Of a stretch of DNA of 60,490 nucleotides, positions 43,257-51,504 are shown piece by piece. The DNA lies in assembly GCA_964421785.1 (NCBI GenBank), contig CAYQZG010000006.1, positions 1 to 60,490 of the forward strand, read 5' to 3'. The position numbers and the translations under genes were made by a program. Each line of letters opens with the position of its first letter. Positions within the stretch are counted from its first letter, which is position 1. This DNA is from SKLM01 sp964421785 (GTDB lineage Bacteria > Chloroflexota > Anaerolineae > B4-G1). The notes beneath the pieces are model-generated. The model was not told the DNA's origin and ran no database searches. It saw nothing but the letters and a program-made list of their open reading frames with translations.

Positions 43257-43679
43257 ATGATGGGCGACCAGCGACAACCGATGCGAGCGCCGCAGAACGA
43301 CGGCGGTGCAATTCTGGCTTGGCTCAAGGAAGCCGTGCGGCAGCTACGCTTGGCCTGGCGGCTGTTTCTGGATCGCCGGGTGCCGCTGTGGACGAAGGTC
43401 GTACCCCCGGCGGCGCTGGCCTACGTCCTCTCTCCGATAGATATTCTCTCGGATATCCCCCCGATGGGACTCAACCAGTTGGATGACGTGGCTGTCTTCC
43501 TGTTGGGCCTCAAGTTGTTCATCGAGCTGGCGCCGCCCGAGGTGGTTCTCGAGCACCTGGAGGATCTCGGTGCAAGAATCGAGGAATGGCGCGTCGTGGA
43601 CGAGGAGGAGGCCCAGGTGATAGAGGGCCGGTACGAGATCAAGGAGCCGGAGAGAAGGAAGTCAGACTCAGACACCTGA
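43257..43679 (+). CDS. DUF1232 (YkvA-type) small membrane protein
   Basis: A 140-residue protein with the DUF1232 core PPAALAYVLSPIDILSDIPP followed by GLNQLDDVAVFLLGLKLF, predicted to form a short membrane hairpin. The function of the family is unknown. The C-terminal tail is acidic and then basic. CAAGGAGTGAG precedes ATG 43257. It is divergent from the helicase-associated-domain gene. Confidence 0.85.
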   Translation: MMGDQRQPMRAPQNDGGAILAWLKEAVRQLRLAWRLFLDRRVPLWTKVVPPAALAYVLSPIDILSDIPPMGLNQLDDVAVFLLGLKLFIELAPPEVVLEHLEDLGARIEEWRVVDEEEAQVIEGRYEIKEPERRKSDSDT

Positions 43680-43958
43680 GTAGCCTGGAGTGGTTTGAGA
43701 CACCAGGGATTGAACTCGGCCGCGACGTGCTACCGCGCAAAACGCTCATCTACGTGCCGAAACCGGCGGTAAGCCCGCAGTAACCGTGGTGGGCCGGTCG
43801 TCCTTGTGGGCTGACCACATTCGTTCGACGCTTAACGCCGCTTGCTCCCTGCCTATGCCGACGAAGTGCACTGATGCGTTCCCGCATTGGTGTCGATCCT
43901 CTCACTATCCCCAGAATTCCCACTGAAGGGCCATGAGAAAAGGGAGGAAGTGGCCCAT
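43680..43958 (+). other. Gene-free stretch before the aldehyde oxidoreductase promoter
   Basis: No gene, repeat or clear terminator is seen here. GC-rich inverted segments near 43760-43825 could fold. Confidence 0.4.
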
Positions 43959-43987
43959 TTGCCACCTGGTCCATCTTGGAGTATACT
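43959..43987 (+). promoter_or_regulatory. Promoter of the aldehyde oxidoreductase gene
   Basis: TTGCCA at 43959-43964, a 17-bp spacer and TATACT at 43982-43987. The leader from about 43994 to the GTG at 44211 is roughly 217 bases, GC-rich and without an ORF that fits the gene start. Confidence 0.75.
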
Positions 43988-44210
43988 GTTGCCGCCGGAT
44001 AGGTGCCTGGCGATGTCAGCCTTCTTCTTGCAGCGAGCCCGGAGTCCGGCGACGCATCGGTAGGCGAGTGACTGATTGTTCGGGCGACGGTAGTGCCCTT
44101 CTGCTGGCGGGCAAGTCTATTCGTTGTTGCTCGATGCCCGGTATCATCGTCGATAGTTGGCTGTGTACAACGTGCACCCGCGACGTGCGGTGGCCATACC
44201 AGGAGACCCC

Positions 44211-46214
44211 GTGGCTGAAGGATTCTTCGGAAAAGTACTCTATGTCGATCTCTCACAGGGCGCGATTCGTGTAGAGTCGCTGCCCCCGGCTCTGTACCGA
44301 GAGTTTCTAGGGGGATACGGCCTTGGCGCACGGTTGCTCTACGATTGGATCCCCCCTGGTGCCGACCCGCTTGGCCCCGAGAACGTCCTCGGTTTCGTCC
44401 CTGGCTTGCTCACTGGTTCAGGCGTGCTGTTCGGTGGGCGTTTCATGGTCGTGGGGAAGTCGCCTCTGACCGGTGGGTGGGGCGATGCCAACTGCGGCGG
44501 GCACTTCGGTCCCAGTCTACGCTCCGCTGGCCTCGATGGAGTTTTCTTCGCCGGTATCTCCGACGATCCTGTCTATTTGGTGGTTGATGGCGGTCACGGG
44601 GATGGACACCATCCCTGGGCGCTCGAGGACGCTGGTGATCTGTGGGGGTTGGAGACGGTAGAGACGGAGCGGCGCCTCAAGGAGCAGGTGGGCCGTGGTG
44701 CTCAGGTCATCTCCATCGGTCCGGCAGGGGAGAACCGGTCGCTCATTGCTGCTATCATCACTGACGAAGGACGTGCTGCAGCGCGCTCGGGCCTGGCTGC
44801 CGTGATGGGGGCCAAGCGACTCAAGGCCATTGTCGTGCGCGGTCGGGAACGCCTCCCGATCCATGACAAAGAGGCGCTGACCCACCTCAGTCGTGAGTAC
44901 GGGCAGATTTTCAGAGAGGATGTATCTCCCCTTTCCCCACTCCTCTTCCGGCTGACCAAGACCTTCGCCCCTTTGATGCGGTTGTTGCGTCTGAAGCCGT
45001 CTGGTCCCGTGAATGCAATTATCCACCTGTACCGCAAGTATGGCACCGCGGGTGTCACTGCCTTCACGACGGAGGTCGGCGACGCACCGGTCTGGAACTG
45101 GCGTGGGGTCGCAGCCCGCGATTTCCCACTCAGCCGCAGTGCAAAGATCAGCGACGATGCTGTGATCGAGCATCAGGTGCGGAACTACGGCTGTCGCTAC
45201 TGCCCCGTGAGATGCGGCGGCATCGTGCACCTTGAGGGCGATATGTACACAGTGGAGGAGGCGCATAAGCCGGAGTATGAGACGCTGGCCGCCTTCGGGC
45301 CTCTGCTCCTCAACGACAATCTAGAGGCTGTCATCAAGATCAACAGCCTGTGCGACCGATTCGGGCTGGATACCATCTCCACCGGGACGGCGATCGCTTT
45401 TGCCATGGAGTGTGCGGAGCACGGCCTGATCGACGCGGCGCTGGGCGATGATGGGGTGACCGCGTCGACCCTGACCCTGTCTTGGGGTAACGCGGAGGCG
45501 ATCGTCGAGCTGGTGCGACGGATTGCACATCGAGAGGGTATCGGTGATGTGCTGGCTGATGGGGTGAAGCGCGCGTCTGAGCGGATCGGTGGGGAGGCGA
45601 AGGCGTTTGCCATGCACGCTGGAGGGCAGGAGCTGCCCATGCACGATTCCCGTTACGAGCCGGCGCTCGGCCTGGCCTACGTGGTCGATCCCACGCCTGG
45701 ACGGCACAACACGGCCAACGGAGGAATTCTCGATATAGAGGCCATGCGCGATATCTTCGCCGTCGACGGAGTCTCCCCGGCCGGTCGGTATGAGTATGAT
45801 AAGAAAGGGACTGAGTTTGCCCTGCTCAATCGCTACCTGCAGGTGGTGAACTGCGCTGGGTTGTGCATGTTCTCTCTCCTCATGGGCCGGCCCCCGGTGC
45901 GGGCGTGGATCAACGCGGCTACCGGCTGGGAGCTCGATCTACAGGATCTGCTGCGTATCGGCCATCGGATCCAGGTGCTCCGCTGGGCTTTCAACTTTCG
46001 ACAAGGCATCCACTCCAATGGCGTGTCCCTTCCCGACCGCGCGAGGGGCTATCCACCGCTCGGAAGTGGTCCCCTCCGCGGCGTTTCACTGGATATGGAG
46101 ACGATGAAGCAGGATTACTTCCGGGCGATGGGCTACGATGAGGATGGAACGCCCACTCGAAGGCTGCTCAATTCGCTGGGGTTGACCAGGATTGCCGAGG
46201 ATTTAAGGGGGTGA
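44211..46214 (+). CDS. aor: Tungsten-containing aldehyde:ferredoxin oxidoreductase
   Basis: A 667-residue enzyme of the AOR family, oxidising aldehydes to acids (or the reverse) with a tungsto-bispterin and one [4Fe-4S] cluster. The N-terminus GFFGKVLYVDLSQGAI and GKSPLTGGWGDANCGGHFGP are family-typical. The cluster ligands are Cys328, Cys331 and Cys335 (CRYCPVRC) plus Cys552 or Cys548. GTG 44211 was chosen since AGGAG lies five bases upstream and AOR proteins start here. It is not paired with a ferredoxin or MoaD-like gene. Its likely electron partner is the same ferredoxin used by PorGDAB. Confidence 0.92.
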   Translation: MAEGFFGKVLYVDLSQGAIRVESLPPALYREFLGGYGLGARLLYDWIPPGADPLGPENVLGFVPGLLTGSGVLFGGRFMVVGKSPLTGGWGDANCGGHFGPSLRSAGLDGVFFAGISDDPVYLVVDGGHGDGHHPWALEDAGDLWGLETVETERRLKEQVGRGAQVISIGPAGENRSLIAAIITDEGRAAARSGLAAVMGAKRLKAIVVRGRERLPIHDKEALTHLSREYGQIFREDVSPLSPLLFRLTKTFAPLMRLLRLKPSGPVNAIIHLYRKYGTAGVTAFTTEVGDAPVWNWRGVAARDFPLSRSAKISDDAVIEHQVRNYGCRYCPVRCGGIVHLEGDMYTVEEAHKPEYETLAAFGPLLLNDNLEAVIKINSLCDRFGLDTISTGTAIAFAMECAEHGLIDAALGDDGVTASTLTLSWGNAEAIVELVRRIAHREGIGDVLADGVKRASERIGGEAKAFAMHAGGQELPMHDSRYEPALGLAYVVDPTPGRHNTANGGILDIEAMRDIFAVDGVSPAGRYEYDKKGTEFALLNRYLQVVNCAGLCMFSLLMGRPPVRAWINAATGWELDLQDLLRIGHRIQVLRWAFNFRQGIHSNGVSLPDRARGYPPLGSGPLRGVSLDMETMKQDYFRAMGYDEDGTPTRRLLNSLGLTRIAEDLRG

Positions 46215-46247
46215 ATAAGCTTTGCGGCAGAATAAGCTTTGCGGCAG
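46214..46247 (+). repeat. Two tandem 17-bp repeats, GCGGCAG family
   Basis: AATAAGCTTTGCGGCAG is present twice without mismatch (46214-46230, 46231-46247), starting on the last base of the aldehyde oxidoreductase stop codon. It shares AGCTTTGCGGCAG with the copy at 49487. The remaining bases up to 46440 hold no gene. Confidence 0.85.
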
Positions 46248-46440
46248 ATGCGAGGGACCTATTCCGCCGGACACCGATGTTCCTCATGTGTGGCAACGAC
46301 GTCGGTCCTTTAGTGCACTAAACATCGTCTGAGGAGGCCATTGCGATCTGGCTATTTGTTGGAAGATCGGTCAAGGTGACGAGGTGTGTCAACGTCATCA
46401 GGGTTCAGTATGGCAAGGCAACAAAGGAAAGGAGCGTGCA

Positions 46441-47283
46441 ATGTCTAGGACACCGGGTATTGACGTCTCTCGCTGGCAGGGCGAGATTAGCTGGGGACAG
46501 GTTGCCGCTGCAGGATACCGCTTCGCGGTGATTCGTGCCACAGTGGGCAACTACTACACGGACTACCAGTTTTACCCCAACTGGGACGGGGCCAGGGATG
46601 CCGGTCTGCTGATCTCGGCGTATCATGTCGTAGCGCCGGAAAGACCGGCTGACTCTCAGATGGAGCGTTTCTTCGATGCGCTTGATGGCCGATCATCCGA
46701 TTTACCTCTGGTGCTCGATGTCGAGTTGAGCCGCGGGGTCAGCCCTGACGATATCACGGCTTGCGTTCAGGCCTGCGCGGACTTGATCGAGGAAGAGGAC
46801 GAGCGGAAGCCCATGATCTACACGGCCCGCTGGTTCTGGGACAGCAACGTACTGGATGGGCCAGACTGGGCGGCTTACGATCTCTGGGTCGCCAATTACG
46901 GGGTTAACGCTCCCTCGCTGCCGTCCGGTTGGGAGGACTGGACGCTCTGGCAGTATTCGGATCACGGACAGGTGCCAGGGATCAATGCCGCGACGGATCT
47001 GAATTGGTTCAATGGCAGCTACGATGAGTTGTTGGATTATGTCGGCGGCGAGCCTGTTGTGATAGACGAGATGCCGTTGGCGGGGCTCAAGGCTCGCGTC
47101 GCGGTGGAATCGCTCACGCTACGCAGTGGCCCGGGGATGAATTACGGGGATGTCGGAGATTTGCGTGAAGGGGATCTGGTGAACGTTGTCTCCCTATCTG
47201 GGGATGATATCTGGATCCAGGTTGAACCGGGGAAATGGGCTCCATTCAGGTCACGGGGCAAGCGGTACATGGAGCTTGAATAA
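46441..47283 (+). CDS. GH25-family lysozyme with C-terminal SH3 domain, no signal peptide
   Basis: A 280-residue muramidase. Residues 1-200 are a GH25 barrel: GIDVSRWQGEISWGQV, then FAVIRATVGN, LVLDVELSRG with the catalytic acids, and DWTLWQYSDHG. Residues 215-280 form a bacterial SH3 repeat (LTLRSGPGMNYGDVGDL), which usually binds cell wall. No signal peptide or membrane segment is present. It may be a remnant of a prophage endolysin or be exported in another way; no phage genes are nearby. AAAGGAG lies 8 bases before ATG 46441. Confidence 0.88.
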   Translation: MSRTPGIDVSRWQGEISWGQVAAAGYRFAVIRATVGNYYTDYQFYPNWDGARDAGLLISAYHVVAPERPADSQMERFFDALDGRSSDLPLVLDVELSRGVSPDDITACVQACADLIEEEDERKPMIYTARWFWDSNVLDGPDWAAYDLWVANYGVNAPSLPSGWEDWTLWQYSDHGQVPGINAATDLNWFNGSYDELLDYVGGEPVVIDEMPLAGLKARVAVESLTLRSGPGMNYGDVGDLREGDLVNVVSLSGDDIWIQVEPGKWAPFRSRGKRYMELE

Positions 47284-47353
47284 GACCACGGACGTTCAAG
47301 AAGCGGGAGGTTGATTCGCTTTGGTGATCCCAGTTAATTGTTTCAGGCTGGCA

Positions 47354-47387
47354 AAGTAGCTCTGCGGCGGAGGTAGCTCTGCGATAT
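47354..47387 (+). repeat. Two tandem 17-bp repeats, GTAGCTC family
   Basis: AAGTAGCTCTGCGGCGG (47354-47370) is followed by AGGTAGCTCTGCGATAT (47371-47387); the second copy decays at its 3' end. It lies in the 142-base gap before the deacetylase gene. Confidence 0.8.
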
Positions 47388-47425
47388 CTGCCGTTTTCGA
47401 AACAGACAGCTGACGGCTCGCTGAT

Positions 47426-48346
47426 TTGAAAGCCTTCACTTGCGACCATTACGTCGTGCCACTGCCCTCGGGTCATCGCTTCCCGATGGAGAAGTATCGC
47501 CTCCTGCGTGAGGCCGTGGTGGCGAGCGGTCTGATACCGATAGAGGATCTCGTCGCTCCCGAGCCAGCTACCGACGAGCAGATCCTTCAGGCCCACGATG
47601 GCACCTATCTGGAGAGAGTCAAGAAAGGACAGCTGACGGACAGGGAGGTGCGGCGAATAGGATTCCCGTGGTCGCCGCACCTCGTCAGGCGGACGCGGTG
47701 CTCTGTCGGTGGAACCATCGCCGCTTGCCGAGCTGCTCTTCGAGATGGCGTGGCTGTGAACCTGGCCGGTGGCACGCATCACGCGTTTCGTGATCATGGG
47801 CAGGGCTACTGCATCTTCAACGACAGCGTGATAGCGGTCCGCGTGCTACAAGCTGAGAAGGGCATTGGTCGCGCCGTCATCCTCGATGGGGACGTGCATC
47901 AAGGAAACGGGACAGCGTCAATCGCGGCTGATGATCCCACGATTTTCACCCTCTCCGTTCACAGCGAGCGAAACTTTCCCCTGCGAAAGGAGCGGAGCGA
48001 CCTGGACATCGGTCTGGAGGACGGGACTGGCGACGTCGCCTACTTGGATGCCTGGGATTCAGGCGTGCGACGGTCTCTTCAGCTTGCCGGGGCCGATCTG
48101 GCGATCTATCTTGCCGGGGCTGACCCCTACTGGGATGATCGCCTGGGGCGTCTCGCTGTGAGCATGTCTGGTCTGGCCGAGCGAGATAGATTGGTCTTTG
48201 AACTGTGTGCACGGTCTGGCATTCCCGTGGCGACTGTGATGGGGGGAGGCTACGCGCGTCGCGTGGAGGATACAGTCCAGATCCACCTGCAGACGGTGCG
48301 GGTTGCCGTTGAGGCTGCTGCGAACCAAATCATTACAAACCCTTGA
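47426..48346 (+). CDS. Histone deacetylase-family amidohydrolase
   Basis: A 306-residue zinc-dependent deacetylase-like protein related to bacterial HDAC/AcuC enzymes. The active site is seen in GGTHHAFRDHGQGYCIFND, in LDGDVHQGNGTA with two zinc ligands, and in LAGADPYWDDRLGRL with the third. MGGGY closes the pocket. Substrates may be acetylated lysines or small acetylated amines. The start is TTG 47426 without a clear ribosome-binding site. The promoter of the next gene overlaps its stop codon. Confidence 0.88.
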   Translation: MKAFTCDHYVVPLPSGHRFPMEKYRLLREAVVASGLIPIEDLVAPEPATDEQILQAHDGTYLERVKKGQLTDREVRRIGFPWSPHLVRRTRCSVGGTIAACRAALRDGVAVNLAGGTHHAFRDHGQGYCIFNDSVIAVRVLQAEKGIGRAVILDGDVHQGNGTASIAADDPTIFTLSVHSERNFPLRKERSDLDIGLEDGTGDVAYLDAWDSGVRRSLQLAGADLAIYLAGADPYWDDRLGRLAVSMSGLAERDRLVFELCARSGIPVATVMGGGYARRVEDTVQIHLQTVRVAVEAAANQIITNP

Positions 48347-48371
48347 CAAATAATTCATCTTATGCTATACT
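48343..48371 (+). promoter_or_regulatory. Promoter of the DUF3243 gene
   Basis: TTGACA at 48343-48348, a 17-bp spacer and TATACT at 48366-48371, close to consensus. It overlaps the stop codon of the deacetylase. Confidence 0.85.
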
Positions 48372-48417
48372 TTCTATTGAAACGGCTTTAGACGTTATAG
48401 TGATAGAGGGGGCAAAG

Positions 48418-48696
48418 ATGGACGTGAACAAGAAGCTTCAATGCATCAACATGATGGACTACGTGGGGGATTGGAAAGCGTGGCGCAACAATCTGCGTAG
48501 AGCTGTCAGCGTGGGCAAGAAGGTCGGTATGTCTGAGGAGGAAATCGAGGCTCTGGCGACCCAGATTGGCGATTTCCTGGCGGAGAAGGTCTGCCCTGCG
48601 ACGCCGGAGGAGGAATTGCTCAAGGAGATGTGGGGCGTGGCGGATACTGAAGAGCGGAAGATGATCGCCGGGCTGATGGTGAAGCTGTCTGAGTAG
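48418..48696 (+). CDS. DUF3243 protein (YmfJ-like)
   Basis: A 92-residue helical protein of the DUF3243 family, known from Bacillus YmfJ. DWKAWRNNLRRAVSVGKKVG, MSEEEIEALATQIGDFLAE and EEELLKEMWGVAD then MIAGLMVKL match the family layout. Function unknown. ATG 48418 was chosen because GGGGG precedes it and the strong promoter ends at 48371; the open frame further upstream would begin inside the promoter. It is a single-gene unit between that promoter and the terminator at 48724. Confidence 0.85.
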   Translation: MDVNKKLQCINMMDYVGDWKAWRNNLRRAVSVGKKVGMSEEEIEALATQIGDFLAEKVCPATPEEELLKEMWGVADTEERKMIAGLMVKLSE

Positions 48697-48723
48697 AGAG
48701 TCCACAAGAAGACGGTTGTCGGT

Positions 48724-48769
48724 AGCGCGGTTCAGGTGGCTGTCTGCCAAGGAACCGCGCTTTTTGTTT
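48724..48769 (+). terminator. Intrinsic terminator after the DUF3243 gene
   Basis: AGCGCGGTTC (48724-48733) and GAACCGCGCT (48752-48761) form a perfect 10-bp stem; the 18-base loop can form an inner GGC/GCC pair. TTTTTGTTT follows. Confidence 0.9.
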
Positions 48770-48792
48770 GCTAGAGGGAAAGGAGCGCACTG

Positions 48793-49455
48793 ATGAAGAC
48801 GGCCATGGTTTGGGGGGCCAGTGGAGGCATTGGCACTGCGCTGGTGAAGCGCTTGGCCGATGCGGGTTGGACGGTCCTGAGCGCGGCCCGGGATCCGGGG
48901 ACGGTGAATTCTCTCACGTCAGAGGTGGTGGCAGCTGACGTGGAGGATCCGGACAGCATCCGGCAGGCGGTGCAGCGGGCCAAAGAGCTCGTTGAAGAGG
49001 TGGATCTATGGATCTACGCCGTGGGAGATATCACGTCCCTGAAGGTGGAGGAGCTGTCGCTTGGAGACTGGGAGCGGATCCTGGCGGCAAATCTGACCGG
49101 CGCTTACCTGGCAGCGCATCACAGTCTGCCCCTTTTGGCTTCCGATGCTCACATGATGTTCCTGGGTGCAGTTAGCGAGCGGCTTCATCTGCCGGGCCTT
49201 GCAGCGTACGCATCGGCCAAGGCCGGGTTGGAGGCGTTCGTCGATGTGCTGCGCAAGGAGCAGCGGGGGCGACGGGCGGAACCGCGTGGTCACCCAGGAC
49301 GCCGCGTCACCGTTGTACGTCCGAAAGCAGTGGAGACGCCACTGTGGGAGAAGGTGCCGTTCAACGTCCCCCATGGAGCGATGAAGCCCGAGGACTTGGC
49401 TGAGCGCGTCCTGCAGGCCTACCAAGAGGGGCACGAGGGGGTGTTGGACATCTGA
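48793..49455 (+). CDS. Short-chain dehydrogenase/reductase
   Basis: A 220-residue SDR with the cofactor motif GASGGIG (8-14), AAGD-like YAVGD, and the catalytic YASAK. A Ser before the Tyr is present in GAVSER. The last part, after EQRGRRAEPRGHPGRR, is atypical, with an Arg-rich insert, but the frame stays open and ends normally. The substrate is unknown. AAAGGAG lies 9 bases before ATG 48793. Confidence 0.88.
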   Translation: MKTAMVWGASGGIGTALVKRLADAGWTVLSAARDPGTVNSLTSEVVAADVEDPDSIRQAVQRAKELVEEVDLWIYAVGDITSLKVEELSLGDWERILAANLTGAYLAAHHSLPLLASDAHMMFLGAVSERLHLPGLAAYASAKAGLEAFVDVLRKEQRGRRAEPRGHPGRRVTVVRPKAVETPLWEKVPFNVPHGAMKPEDLAERVLQAYQEGHEGVLDI

Positions 49456-49469
49456 TCTTATTGGTGAAG

Positions 49470-49500
49470 TGGTAGCTCTGCGGCAGTAGCTTTGCGGCAG
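49470..49500 (+). repeat. Two adjacent repeats, GTAGCTC family
   Basis: TGGTAGCTCTGCGGCAG (49470-49486) and TAGCTTTGCGGCAG (49487-49500), just after the SDR gene. Confidence 0.8.
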
Positions 49501-49539
49501 TCGCCGCCGTTGAGCAGAGAAAAGGTGGCGGCGCTGGCG

Positions 49540-49556
49540 AAGTAGCTCCGCGGCAG
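49540..49556 (+). repeat. Single repeat, GTAGCTC family
   Basis: AAGTAGCTCCGCGGCAG, 40 bases after the pair at 49470-49500. The CTCCGCGGC form is the one seen at the N gap. Confidence 0.8.
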
Positions 49557-49626
49557 CGACTGCGCTCCAGTTGTTGGATCCCTTCTCTTGCCTCCTGCCT
49601 CCTGCATCGTTCCGCGAGGCACAGGT

Positions 49627-49655
49627 TTGACGCCCTCTCTCTTTACTGCTACAAT
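49627..49655 (+). promoter_or_regulatory. Promoter of the photolyase cluster
   Basis: TTGACG at 49627-49632, a 17-bp spacer and TACAAT at 49650-49655, 47 bases before the GTG start. Confidence 0.8.
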
Positions 49656-49701
49656 GGCTCGGCAGCTCTGCGCGTTGACTTACCGAGAAAGGAGATAACC
49701 C

Positions 49702-51420
49702 GTGAGTGCGGTCGCCGGGCCGGTTGAGGGTGTCGACAAGTGTCTTGGGGGTGCCCACCGCTGTCAATCTCGCAGTGGGTCGCGGCGCTTACGACAATCC
49801 CGCTCCCCTGCGAATGATCAGTCTGCTCGCCACCTTATCCTTGTGTTGGGCGATCAGTTGGATGCGAAGTCCGCGGCCTTCGATGGATTCGACCGGCAGG
49901 CCGACGTGGTCTGGATGGCCGAGGTGGCCGAGGAAGCCGAGCACGTCTGGACGACCAAGCCGCACATCGTCATCTTCCTGAGCGCAATGCGCCACTTTCG
50001 CGACACGTTGAGGGGCGATGGCTACCGCGTTGCGTACCGTCAGATCGACGATGACCGCTCCGGTCACGAAGACGATCCAGATGACCGTGAGAGCCTAGGC
50101 GGTCAGCTTCGCCGAGCCGTGAAGGCCTGGCAGCCGGAGAGGATCATCCTCGCACAACCCGGTGAGTGGCGTGTTCGCAAGCAGCTGCTCCATGCGGCCG
50201 AGCAGGCCAGTATACCGATGGAGATCCGCCCGGACCGGCATTTTCTCTGCCCAGCCGACGTCTTTGAAGAGCATGCGGCCGGGCGGAAGCGGCTGATCAT
50301 GGAGCACTTCTACCGCGAGATGCGGCATCGCACGGGCGTCCTGATGGACGGCGACGAGCCGATTGGTGGCGAGTGGAACTACGATGACCGGAATCGGGAG
50401 TCCTTCGGGAAGGAGGGGCCGGGAGACGTGCCGAGCCCGATCAGCTTTGAACCGGATGCCGTCACGCACGAGGTGCTCGATCTGGTCGGGAGGCGCTTCT
50501 CCGATCATCCGGGCAGCCTGGAGCACTTCAACTGGCCGGTGACGCCGGAGCAGGCGCAGGAGGCGTTGGCGGACTTCGTGCAGCATCGTCTTCCTAACTT
50601 TGGCACCTACGAGGATGCGATGTGGGCCGGTGAACCTTACCTTTACCACTCTCGACTCTCTGCGGCCCTGAATCTCAAGCTCCTCGATCCGCGCACGACG
50701 ATCCAGGCTGCTGAGGAGGCCTACCGCCGGGGCCACGCGCCGCTCAATGCCGTCGAGGGGTTTATCCGGCAGATCCTCGGTTGGCGAGAGTATGTGCACG
50801 GGATCTACTGGCGTTATATGCCAGCCTACGCCGAGCGGAATGCCCTGGATGCCGATCTGTCTCTACCGGCCTTCTACTGGACCGGCGATACTGAGATGGC
50901 CTGTTTGCGCCACTGCATCCGACAGACCCTGGACTACGGCTACGCCCACCACATTCAGCGGCTGATGGTGACGGGGCTCTTTGCGCTGCTGCTGGGGGTT
51001 GAGCCACGGCAGGTCCACGCCTGGTATTTGGCCGTCTACGTCGATGCAGTGGAGTGGGTGGAACTGCCGAACACCTTGGGGATGTCACAGTTTGCCGATG
51101 GAGGCCTGATGGCGACGAAGCCCTACTGTGCCAGCGGCAAGTATATCAAGCGTATGAGCAACTACTGCGATGGGTGCCGTTACGATCCAGACGTGGCTTC
51201 GCATGCGCGGCAACGGGTCGGTCAAGAATCAAGAGCTTGCCCCTTCACCACGCTCTATTGGGATTTCTTGATGCGTCACGAGGAGCGCCTGGGAGGGAAC
51301 CCGCGCATGGGGCTGCAGCTCTACAATCTGAGGAGGATTGATGAGGATGAACAGAAAGCTATCCGTTGGCAAGCGGACCGCGTGCGGGGACGGGTCTCGG
51401 CTGGCCGGGATAGGCGGTAA
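49702..51420 (+). CDS. Fe-S bacterial cryptochrome/photolyase (PhrB-like)
   Basis: A 572-residue member of the FeS-BCP group, flavoproteins that repair (6-4) photoproducts or act as light sensors. The conserved start is LILVLGDQLD near residue 45. The C-terminal half has GWREYVHGIYW and NTLGMSQFADGGLMATKPY. Cluster ligands are likely Cys401, Cys489, Cys492 and Cys513. The spacing 88 and 3 for the first steps is the same as I recall for PhrB, while the last step is longer. GTG 49702 has AAAGGAG upstream but adds about 40 residues of low-complexity sequence. Confidence 0.88.
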   Translation: MSAVAGPVEGVDKCLGGAHRCQSRSGSRRLRQSRSPANDQSARHLILVLGDQLDAKSAAFDGFDRQADVVWMAEVAEEAEHVWTTKPHIVIFLSAMRHFRDTLRGDGYRVAYRQIDDDRSGHEDDPDDRESLGGQLRRAVKAWQPERIILAQPGEWRVRKQLLHAAEQASIPMEIRPDRHFLCPADVFEEHAAGRKRLIMEHFYREMRHRTGVLMDGDEPIGGEWNYDDRNRESFGKEGPGDVPSPISFEPDAVTHEVLDLVGRRFSDHPGSLEHFNWPVTPEQAQEALADFVQHRLPNFGTYEDAMWAGEPYLYHSRLSAALNLKLLDPRTTIQAAEEAYRRGHAPLNAVEGFIRQILGWREYVHGIYWRYMPAYAERNALDADLSLPAFYWTGDTEMACLRHCIRQTLDYGYAHHIQRLMVTGLFALLLGVEPRQVHAWYLAVYVDAVEWVELPNTLGMSQFADGGLMATKPYCASGKYIKRMSNYCDGCRYDPDVASHARQRVGQESRACPFTTLYWDFLMRHEERLGGNPRMGLQLYNLRRIDEDEQKAIRWQADRVRGRVSAGRDRR

Positions 51421-51504
51421 CCCAAGGGCTGAAGACCTTGCGACAATGAAGCCCTTTGCATCCTGCCTCTTGCATCCTGCCCTTCATTATCGGGAGGGTT
51501 GGAC

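Noticed and set aside
49706..49981. Overlapping plus-strand frame at the start of the FeS photolyase
   Set aside because: The sequence has no family likeness; the photolyase frame carries the conserved LGDQLD start and continues as a full-length protein.
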